Below the pieces are notes generated by a model. It was not told where the DNA came from and made no database searches. It saw nothing but the letters and a program-made list of their open reading frames with translations. A program made the position numbers and the translations under genes. Below, piece after piece: positions 23,784-31,983 of a stretch of 34,482 nucleotides of DNA (positions within the stretch are counted from its first letter, which is position 1; each line of letters starts with the position of its first letter). The stretch is from the NCBI GenBank assembly GCA_046259385.1, contig JBJYWI010000061.1, positions 1 through 34,482 on the forward strand, in the 5' to 3' direction. The stretch comes from CAVWDI01 sp046259385 (GTDB lineage Bacteria; Chloroflexota; Anaerolineae; Anaerolineales; UBA4823).

Positions 23784-26528
23784 TTATTCTCTCGGATTTT
23801 CAAATATTGTAACGCCTCCGCTTTGAAAAACAGGAACAAGAAACTGGTGGAATTTCGTTTCCTCAAGTCCAGTTGGACAACTACTTTGATTTGGTTGATA
23901 TGTAGATCTTTCCAGGGAGCCAATCACAACATAGCGGATGTTGTAAACATCAAGAATGGGTTTAATCTCTGTCCACTCCTGGGAACAATACAAGCGTTCG
24001 ATATCCCCCTGCCGGGAGCCAATTTCAATATTTCCCCCTCTCCACTGGTTTTCGTGGCCGATCCAGCCGAGCACTGAAGGAAGTCCTGTATGAGTTGCTA
24101 TTCGGGCATAGCCAGTGTAACTGCCCCCGCTGTAGGAGACAGCTTCCGCTACCACACCGAATGGAGCAGTTTTGAGCCAGTTAATGGCTGCCATCTCGTC
24201 GGGATTGCTGTTTTCCAGGTAGGAAGTACTGTCAAGCGTCCACCGTTCTGGAGAAAAGCCTGCTGATACACTCCACAGACTGAAGATCGGGTAGACCATA
24301 CTCATCCCCAAAACCAGTATGAATGCAATCTTGAAAAATAATGAATAGGGTTGTTTTAACCCTCCGAAGAGGAAAATTGTTCCATATGCGCCGGCAATTG
24401 ACCATAAAATCCAACTTTGAAAATAAAATTTAAAAATTGTATTGATACGCCATCCGAATTGGTCGCGCAGAAAAAAGAATTCTGGTCCAAGAACAAGGAC
24501 AACCCCAAGGAATATAATCAGGGCTGTGTAAGCTAAAGCATTAATTCTTTGACTGTTTAGTAGCTGCGGGTCGTTTCGAAGTGTGGTTTTCCATGTATGG
24601 CTTGAAATGATTTTTAGCAGAAGCGATAGGGAAAGGAAAAGGAGCAGGGTCAAAGTGACCCACCCTCCAGGATTCAGAATACGCCTTATGAAGGCGGATT
24701 GGACTGCAACAAATACATCCGGGGCGGCAATACTACCCAGAAATAACTCCGTAACGCCGGGTAGATTGGAGGCGATCACGCCTATCGCGATTGATAGTAG
24801 AAATAAGATAAGAACAGCTCCTGCAGAAATGAACAGACCACGTTTAAGAATGGAATTGGTCCCAGCTTGTTTTTCCCAGCTGAACAGCAAGTAGATCAGC
24901 AAGGCGAATAAGGGTAGAAGCAGTGGTGCAAACATTACCCAAAGATGGGCTCCTCTGGTCGGGTAGATTAAATTGGGTATTACCCCCCCCGCCTGGGAAG
25001 AGAATCCAATGTAGAAGGGAAGGTAAAAAATAAAGGCGCCCGCGCCACAAATAATAATCAACCAGAAGAATTCCTTAAGAGCCTTACGGGCAGGAATTCG
25101 ATCCTCAAGAACACGACTCAAGGCATACCCCCCGGGTATCAAGAAAGCGTAGATGGGGGCATCCCAGGTGTTCAGGAACGCTATACCGCCAAGTAAGAGG
25201 GCAGCTGTGATAACTGCCTGAATGTTTATGTGAAGGGGAAGCCCGAATTCTATTGACTTTATTCCGTGAGACAACCAGGCTTTTACTGAAATATCATGTC
25301 TTAAAGAGTAAAAAACATAACCGCTCAGAAATAATAAACCGAGCCCCCCAAAGGTTTTCAAGGTGCTGAGTGAAACTAAGCCATTTTGTATCAACCCAAT
25401 GCCTGCAATAGCAGCAATGGTCGAAGACCATACCACAGACCTCAAATCAAGTTTAAATTGGGTCCAACGAATTTCTCCCCAGCCGCCACCCAAGATAAGG
25501 TTCAGTGCGAATCCCATTGCGATCAGGATAAACGGCATGACTAGTAGATGGGGATGCATGTCCGCCAGCAGGTATGAGAAAAATGGAAATTCGTTGATAA
25601 TCTCCTTGGGAGCGCCTGCCAGGTCAAAATCTTGAATAACGCGTGATGCCCGCCACCACCACCAGAATTTATCCGGGATAAATGAGAGGTTCTCTGGAGG
25701 TGGTTGATTTAAGTCTTTAATATCCAGCCATTTCCAGAATGGTGAAAATAGTCCACCTGCGCTATCGGAAAACCACAGAATACCCCGGTTGTGAATTGAA
25801 TGAAGGAAACCTTCAAGATTACTGACAATTAAAAGGAATAATGGACCGAGTAGAGCGGATATTGTGAACCTTACTCCCTTCCGATCAGCCTGCCCTTTTT
25901 GTCTCTTGGAAATAATAACCAGATTGTTTACAATGCTGAAGGAACCAACAGCGCTCAGCCCGAATATCAGGGCTGTTCCGAGATTGAAAGCAATTGATCC
26001 CTGCACTCCTGTTATCCCCGCCAACATTGCAATCAAGATATAACCGAAGTGGTAGTAGGAAATCGAATAACCAGACAACCAAGGATCATTTGGAGGGAAT
26101 GTGCTGGATCGGCTTATGGCGTTGATAAAAGCCAATTCCATTGGTTTTTCAGTCCCCACTGCAGCTGGATTGGCTGCTCGAACGATTGTCCAGGCAGCGA
26201 AGGTTAAAAGAAACAACAGCTCAATTCCTGCCAGAGTCCGGAAGTTTGTGCGCATCCAGGTAAGGACTTCATTGTTTCTACTGCGCATGAAAAACCAGGC
26301 TGCAAAAACTAAAATCAGCCCAAGTGCAAATAAAAGACCTGTGGAATCATTGTGAACAATCCCCAGGGATGCCAGCAGCCAGAAGATATATCCCCACAGC
26401 ATCAGCCCTGCTGCGCGGCTGAATGGGTAGCCTTTATCTGGAAGGGCGGGAAAAATGCGGTAAACAATGGGAAAAGTAACGAACCCCAAAAAAGAAATAA
26501 ACAAATACCAGGCAGCAAAAGGAATCAC
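23784..26528 (-). CDS. DUF2298 (Chlor_Arch_YYY) membrane protein
   Basis: A 914-residue, highly hydrophobic protein of the DUF2298/TIGR03662 family, found mainly in Chloroflexi and Archaea, with no proven activity. It has many helices and starts with 'MIPFAAWYLFISFLGFVTFP'. Family landmarks are 'EKPMELAFINA' (127-137), 'SSTFPPNDPWLSGYSISYYH' (141-160) containing the aromatic YYY-type motif, and 'FFSYLLADMHPHLLVMPF'. A C-terminal soluble part includes 'THTGLPSVLGWIGHENQWRG'. The overall plan suggests a GT-C-like membrane enzyme, which is inference. The start is GTG at 26528, 3 bp after the stop of the 1809-residue fusion, with GAGG 8 nt upstream, so the two are translationally linked. A run of eight G (24983-24990 as C on the plus strand) lies inside the coding region. 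Confidence 0.85.
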   Translation of the reverse strand: MIPFAAWYLFISFLGFVTFPIVYRIFPALPDKGYPFSRAAGLMLWGYIFWLLASLGIVHNDSTGLLFALGLILVFAAWFFMRSRNNEVLTWMRTNFRTLAGIELLFLLTFAAWTIVRAANPAAVGTEKPMELAFINAISRSSTFPPNDPWLSGYSISYYHFGYILIAMLAGITGVQGSIAFNLGTALIFGLSAVGSFSIVNNLVIISKRQKGQADRKGVRFTISALLGPLFLLIVSNLEGFLHSIHNRGILWFSDSAGGLFSPFWKWLDIKDLNQPPPENLSFIPDKFWWWWRASRVIQDFDLAGAPKEIINEFPFFSYLLADMHPHLLVMPFILIAMGFALNLILGGGWGEIRWTQFKLDLRSVVWSSTIAAIAGIGLIQNGLVSLSTLKTFGGLGLLFLSGYVFYSLRHDISVKAWLSHGIKSIEFGLPLHINIQAVITAALLLGGIAFLNTWDAPIYAFLIPGGYALSRVLEDRIPARKALKEFFWLIIICGAGAFIFYLPFYIGFSSQAGGVIPNLIYPTRGAHLWVMFAPLLLPLFALLIYLLFSWEKQAGTNSILKRGLFISAGAVLILFLLSIAIGVIASNLPGVTELFLGSIAAPDVFVAVQSAFIRRILNPGGWVTLTLLLFLSLSLLLKIISSHTWKTTLRNDPQLLNSQRINALAYTALIIFLGVVLVLGPEFFFLRDQFGWRINTIFKFYFQSWILWSIAGAYGTIFLFGGLKQPYSLFFKIAFILVLGMSMVYPIFSLWSVSAGFSPERWTLDSTSYLENSNPDEMAAINWLKTAPFGVVAEAVSYSGGSYTGYARIATHTGLPSVLGWIGHENQWRGGNIEIGSRQGDIERLYCSQEWTEIKPILDVYNIRYVVIGSLERSTYQPNQSSCPTGLEETKFHQFLVPVFQSGGVTIFENPRE

Positions 26529-26531
26529 GGT

Positions 26532-29500
26532 TCAATCCTCTATCACTTCGTAAATAACGGTTTCGCCATCACGATACACTTCCTGCCATAATAAACCCTC
26601 CGCCGTGTCAAATTTCTCCAAACCTTCCCCAGGATAATGGCCGCGTTCTTGTTGTCCAAGGATAATATAATGGACATCATATTTTTTTAGAAATTCGTTC
26701 GCCTCCAGCAGGTCAGTCGTGTAGTAAAAACTGTCGACTTCTGCAATGCGGTCGCTGATCCAGGATGCAGGCACAGAAGTTCTCTGCTGCTGTTGGTGCC
26801 ACTCCCACCCTACAACTCCGGGCAAGCCAGTATAAATTGAAAACCGGGATCCCCAACGGTAAAGATTCCTGAGGTTTGCCTCCACGATAATCGGCGAACC
26901 TTCAACATTCTCCTGCATCCAGCGTATGGCATCATAATCCTGCTTTAAATCCATTTCTCCCCAGGTATCGCCGTAATGTGCATATTTCATAAAAGCCATG
27001 CCATCCAGTGTATGAGGCGCTTCGGGAGCCATACGGTCTTTTATCTTCGCAGTGGTAGCCATCAAGGGGTATAGCGCGGCTGCAGAGACCAGCAAGGTTA
27101 AACCAACTATCCATGCTTTTCTCCATCCCGAATTCCAGTGATCAATAGTAACCATACTCCAACCAAATGCTCCGGCTGCACAGACGGATAACATGGTCCA
27201 TACCTGAAGATAGAATTTGAAGACGGTATTCATCCGTCCGATATCCCCAACCACCACCACAACTTCAACCAGCAGGGTCAGAACCAGGCTGGTCCCTACT
27301 AGGAACAGCACGAACCGTTTGCTCTCCGAAATACCTGGTCGCAACAGCAGGATACCTGCCCAGGCAGCAAGAGGAATTGCTAACCAGCCAATATAAACCC
27401 CCATAAACGCCAGTGAAATCATCACCGCAATCATTAGAATAATCCCAGAAAGGATGATGCTCCAGTAGGGTTTCAATTTACGCAATGACGACGCAGGTGT
27501 GGAAGCCATCCAATCAATGGTCTCCCAAATCATCCAGGCGACAATAACAAACAAGAATAAAATCCAATGGTTCAGATATGCGCTGATCGGTGTATGAGTG
27601 CCTCCCCACAAATCAACTGCGCCATAACCAAAATCAGACCAGTATGTATATGGGTAGTAAAGAAGATTCGCAAGGAGAACTAAAACGCTTGCACCAATCA
27701 CGGCTGCTGATGCCCGGAGAATAAAGTCTGGTGTTTTTTGAAGCGCAGGGTATTTTTCTCTCAGCTGCTCAGGCAGTCGGAAATAGCGACCGAATGAATA
27801 AACAACAGCCGAGATACCGAGCAACAAATATGGATAGAAATCGGAGGTATTGGTTGGTTTCAAAGCGCCGATAGCCAGACCCGCCAGAAGGAAAACCGGA
27901 ATGAAGGAAAATAGTCCTTTCCACCTCACACGGGAAAGGATAAATGAGAGGCAAATTGAAAGGACCAGAAGCGCAACCGGTAATGCGAAAAGGTGGGCGT
28001 GCGGATCGCCGTACAGCGCAGTGAAATATGGAAATTCTGTAATTGGCTCCACATCGCCCTGCGCAGGAATTATCCGGCTCGGTATCCAGTACCAGTCACC
28101 AATCCCATAAGGCAGCGAAGCGCCTTTGGCAGATTCAAAAAAACCCTGGATTGTCCAGCTGATTCTGTTGAAAAGAGTCGCGCCTTCCAATACTCCACCG
28201 GGGGCAATCAACTTCTGGTACCCATGCAGAATCATTTTAACCGTGCCAAGATTTCCTAAGACAGCCATGGCAAACGCGCCTGCCAGTCCGATCCATACCG
28301 GATGGGGGGCTAGTTTTACTGTTTCTGGGTGGCTTGAATTTTCGTTTAACTCTCCATCTGAGATATCCCGGTTGGATTTCATTCCCGAACTTGTATATAA
28401 ATTCCAGGCGATTGAAAAGGCTCCCATCGCAATCATGCTGAACAGGGTTGCAAGGATAAGATTGTATGCGATTGATGGGGTAATACCCAACAACTTCACC
28501 ATCACACCGCTAAAAACGAACCCGTAGTAGTAGTAGTGCAGGTACCCACCAGCAAACCAGGGATCATAGGGAGGGAAGGTGCTGCTTTTCAGGACGGCAT
28601 TTAAATATGCAAAATCCATGGGTTTTTCACCCCCCTTCCATGGGTGCCACAGGTCCGGATTCCCAAGCCGGACGAGAAGAAATGCTGTAAAAAAAGCCAG
28701 AGTGATGGCTTCCACCCAGATGAAGTAACGGGGGTTCCGCCTGAAATCCCGGAGAATTTCGTTTTTATTAAAAAGGGAGGCGGACACCCCAATTAGAAGG
28801 ATCAATCCAAAAGATGCAGTTATCGTACTTCGATTGAATGGAATCCTGAATGAACCTGCTGTCCATACAAGATAACTCAACAGTAACAGACCGGAAATCC
28901 GCGCTATAGGATAACCGTGATCATTCAAACCTGGCAGTGCTAACCGAATAATTGGATAGCAGATTAATCCGAGCAGGCTCAAAGCCAGGTACCACAATAT
29001 CACGCTGATAATTGGGTATCTGTTTTGAACAGCTGCAGTATTAAAAATCTCAGACCAGGTCCCATTCTTAATTTGTTCAGAAAGTCTGTACTCAGGAAGC
29101 ATGAGGTTCACCGGATGGGGAGGAAATTTCATAGGCGGCAAACGTATCAGGTTGGAGTAGTCGATCGTTTCAAAGGCGTTTCTGACTGTATCCGGGTCAT
29201 ATTCCTCGGTCTTCTCAAAGATAAACACTTTCGGGTGGTCGTAAACGGTAAAAGCCTCTTCAGCGGGTTGGTCGTTTATCTGAATCGGCCCTATCCCGGG
29301 GTTTGATTGAAATACTTTTACAAGTTTGTATCCAAGCTGTCCGTTGAAAATCCCCGGTTGGGCAACGTTGTAACACCACTCAATTTTACGATTTTCAGGA
29401 CAGCCGAGTAGCATCCGGTAGTACCTGGTTACAAGTGGAAATCTTTCTGGTATGCGCGGCAGGCTTCCCCACTGGCGGCTTGAGCTAATAACCACAAAAT

Positions 29501-31961
29501 CCGCATTATCAAGAATCTTAATAAAGCGCTGTGCCTTTTCGGGGCTGTCCTCCCAGTACATATTAAAGTTTAGATCTATTGGGTAGATCCCTCCGAATCC
29601 GTCGTAACCATCCAGACGCAGTGGCAGTCCATCGTCCCATTCACCTTCATTAGCAATTCCCTCACCATGCAGGCTTACAGCTCCATCGCCCGCTTTCAGT
29701 TGGATAAGCAATACGTGGCCTTCTCCGGATATCAGCGGGAATGGATTTTCAAATGTCAAAAGTAATCCACGCCTGTCATCGGATATTTGAACAGCCACAT
29801 CTGAATTCACTGCGGTCAGGTCCTCACCTGGAGTGGTCATTGCAGCTTGAATAACCAGATTTGGATCTAGGCTTTCTGAGTGAGGAGAACTTTCTAGTAT
29901 CAGATAATTCAACGACCCACTGTGAACCGGTTTGAAAGGTATTGTAAGAGGTTCGTTGATTCCTAAGGAGGTTTCAGGCAGGATTACCTCTTGTATTGCT
30001 GTATCGTCCATTGACGCGCTGTCTACAGGCTGGATTCCGAGCTTTCCCTCTCCGGCTAGTTGTAACACCGGGCTCTCGCCCGGTACTTCAAGCAGCAGGT
30101 TATACCGATTCCCCACCTTCAAGTAAACAGCTTTGTTTAATGTAATCGAATAGCTGTTTTTTATTCCGATTGAGGTATTGTTTATCCCGACCCGGAAAGT
30201 TCCTTCCGCCGCGCTGGCTCCTGGGTACCTCAGGTCACTTACAGTTAGTTTGAGCTCCGTTTCACCGTTATCACCCAGAACCTGGGATACCTGCGGCAGA
30301 AATACTTCCTTCAATTCGCCTTCAGCTGCAGCTTGAAAATCGTGTGAATATGGAATTTCAGGTGTTATGTATGATTCATAAGGAAAAGGAAGCGGCTGGT
30401 TGACTGTGCCATCATCAGTAAGAATCCGCAGGTTGATCGCCCCGGGGATATTCTGGTAAATCCATCTTGAAGCCGCTATGCGTGTGATTTCACGAGTATA
30501 AATTCTAGAAAATGCAAATGCATAAAATATTGTCGCTGCCAGAATAATAATACCCACAAAAGCCGCAATGGGAGCGGACCAACTTAAATACTTGCGGGGC
30601 GTACCGTCCTTGTTTGAATTTGTTATTTTTTTTGTGGATTCATATAGATTGAAAATAAACCAGGATGCAAAAATAACCAGTGTGGGATAAACAGGCAGCT
30701 GGTAACGAAGCGAAGGGGTGAGAGATAACGACTGCCACATGAAGTAAACAGCAGTCCATCCCCATATGAGAATATGAATCTGCCATTCTGAAGTTTGCTT
30801 CAGGATACTTTTCAGTATTCTCCATCCGGCCCAGACGAACCCCGCCCAGGCAGCTGCTCCGAGCGGCAGTCCTAATCCCCACAGCGTCAGGTTGATACCT
30901 GAAAAGAAGAAAGACCGGCGTGCCCACTGCATCGCTGGAGGGAAGTCTACATCGCCGCTGGATTGCGCTCTCAGTTCCTTCAGGTTCGCCATCCATAACG
31001 GGTTCGGTTTCATACCTAAAAACCCTGGTCCGCTGAAAGCATAAGGTTGCAGCATCCGAAAGGTTAAGAAACTCAAAACCCCGGCAAGGATTAAATATGC
31101 AACCGCCTGACCGGCAATTTTATTTCTTTCATTCTGCGGGAAACGCAAACAACGGAGCAGGAGAGCGGCTGGGAGCATAAACGCCATTGGCGCTGCGTTC
31201 AGCTTTGAGGCAACTGCCATCCCCAGGGCAAACCCAAACCCAAGACAGGGTATAAATAATGGGTGTTTTAAGAATCTGGCTATCGGATTTTTTCTACCAT
31301 TTTTGCCTGCATTTTCAGATTTTCCTTCACCAGCAGATGGCTCATGGATGCTTTCCCATGGCCTGTTTCCGGTTGCTATCCGAACAGCAAAATAGAAAGC
31401 AAGATAGGTGAAGAAATTAATAAATGTATCCATTGTGAAGAAATGAGACTGCTGAATCTGCAACACCGCAAATGCAGAAAAAGCAGATGCCAGTATCGCA
31501 ATTCTCCGGTTATATATTCTGGCAGCCAACAGGTAGACTAAAAGCACAGTCAATAGATCAACAGATGCTGACAGAGTTCTGCCAATCTGGGTCATTTCGG
31601 CAAAACCCGAATGACCGAAAATCCATTCGACAGCATATCTCGTTAAGAACATCGGCAGGGTCCCGTACACATAGAAACCATGACCGCGGTTGTGAGGATT
31701 AAGACTGGAGTTTGCCGTGTCAAAATACTCGCTAATATTCTCAACCGGGCTGATGTCTGTTCCGACCCACACCAGAAACCGCTCGTCAGGATGCAGGAAC
31801 TGATTTTCCCCCCAGAACAATCCAGAGGCGCGCAGCAGAGCCCCGGTAAGCAGAACGATTATCAGTATCAGATCGACTGCATGAAAGCGAGACGTATCTG
31901 TCTGTTCAATAAATCTATCTTTTTGATTCTTCAGCCATGAAGATGCGACATCTACCAGCAT
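26532..31961 (-). CDS. Giant fusion: GT39-like module, extracytoplasmic region, DUF2298 module
   Basis: An uninterrupted 1809-residue frame with three parts. Residues about 30-485 are a PMT/GT39-like membrane glycosyltransferase with 'FLHPDERFLVW' (56-66) in the first external loop; its adjacent Asp-Glu matches the GT-C catalytic motif. Residues about 490-975 are largely hydrophilic and probably face outward. They begin with the GT39-like 'ASRWIYQNIPGAINLRI' and look rich in beta strands ('GTFRVGINNTSIGI', 'HVLLIQLKAGDGAVSLHGEG'). Residues about 980-1809 repeat the full DUF2298 plan: 'EKPMDFAYLNA' (1112-1122), 'SSTFPPYDPWFAGGYLHYYY' and 'YTGLPGVVGWEWHQQQQ'. This last part is a clear paralogue of the next gene downstream. 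The gene lies 22 bp after the 734-residue glycosyltransferase and 3 bp before the DUF2298 gene. Reaction and substrate are unknown. Confidence 0.85.
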   Translation of the reverse strand: MLVDVASSWLKNQKDRFIEQTDTSRFHAVDLILIIVLLTGALLRASGLFWGENQFLHPDERFLVWVGTDISPVENISEYFDTANSSLNPHNRGHGFYVYGTLPMFLTRYAVEWIFGHSGFAEMTQIGRTLSASVDLLTVLLVYLLAARIYNRRIAILASAFSAFAVLQIQQSHFFTMDTFINFFTYLAFYFAVRIATGNRPWESIHEPSAGEGKSENAGKNGRKNPIARFLKHPLFIPCLGFGFALGMAVASKLNAAPMAFMLPAALLLRCLRFPQNERNKIAGQAVAYLILAGVLSFLTFRMLQPYAFSGPGFLGMKPNPLWMANLKELRAQSSGDVDFPPAMQWARRSFFFSGINLTLWGLGLPLGAAAWAGFVWAGWRILKSILKQTSEWQIHILIWGWTAVYFMWQSLSLTPSLRYQLPVYPTLVIFASWFIFNLYESTKKITNSNKDGTPRKYLSWSAPIAAFVGIIILAATIFYAFAFSRIYTREITRIAASRWIYQNIPGAINLRILTDDGTVNQPLPFPYESYITPEIPYSHDFQAAAEGELKEVFLPQVSQVLGDNGETELKLTVSDLRYPGASAAEGTFRVGINNTSIGIKNSYSITLNKAVYLKVGNRYNLLLEVPGESPVLQLAGEGKLGIQPVDSASMDDTAIQEVILPETSLGINEPLTIPFKPVHSGSLNYLILESSPHSESLDPNLVIQAAMTTPGEDLTAVNSDVAVQISDDRRGLLLTFENPFPLISGEGHVLLIQLKAGDGAVSLHGEGIANEGEWDDGLPLRLDGYDGFGGIYPIDLNFNMYWEDSPEKAQRFIKILDNADFVVISSSRQWGSLPRIPERFPLVTRYYRMLLGCPENRKIEWCYNVAQPGIFNGQLGYKLVKVFQSNPGIGPIQINDQPAEEAFTVYDHPKVFIFEKTEEYDPDTVRNAFETIDYSNLIRLPPMKFPPHPVNLMLPEYRLSEQIKNGTWSEIFNTAAVQNRYPIISVILWYLALSLLGLICYPIIRLALPGLNDHGYPIARISGLLLLSYLVWTAGSFRIPFNRSTITASFGLILLIGVSASLFNKNEILRDFRRNPRYFIWVEAITLAFFTAFLLVRLGNPDLWHPWKGGEKPMDFAYLNAVLKSSTFPPYDPWFAGGYLHYYYYGFVFSGVMVKLLGITPSIAYNLILATLFSMIAMGAFSIAWNLYTSSGMKSNRDISDGELNENSSHPETVKLAPHPVWIGLAGAFAMAVLGNLGTVKMILHGYQKLIAPGGVLEGATLFNRISWTIQGFFESAKGASLPYGIGDWYWIPSRIIPAQGDVEPITEFPYFTALYGDPHAHLFALPVALLVLSICLSFILSRVRWKGLFSFIPVFLLAGLAIGALKPTNTSDFYPYLLLGISAVVYSFGRYFRLPEQLREKYPALQKTPDFILRASAAVIGASVLVLLANLLYYPYTYWSDFGYGAVDLWGGTHTPISAYLNHWILFLFVIVAWMIWETIDWMASTPASSLRKLKPYWSIILSGIILMIAVMISLAFMGVYIGWLAIPLAAWAGILLLRPGISESKRFVLFLVGTSLVLTLLVEVVVVVGDIGRMNTVFKFYLQVWTMLSVCAAGAFGWSMVTIDHWNSGWRKAWIVGLTLLVSAAALYPLMATTAKIKDRMAPEAPHTLDGMAFMKYAHYGDTWGEMDLKQDYDAIRWMQENVEGSPIIVEANLRNLYRWGSRFSIYTGLPGVVGWEWHQQQQRTSVPASWISDRIAEVDSFYYTTDLLEANEFLKKYDVHYIILGQQERGHYPGEGLEKFDTAEGLLWQEVYRDGETVIYEVIED

Positions 31962-31983
31962 TTATCAGGCAACGCCTCTTTGT

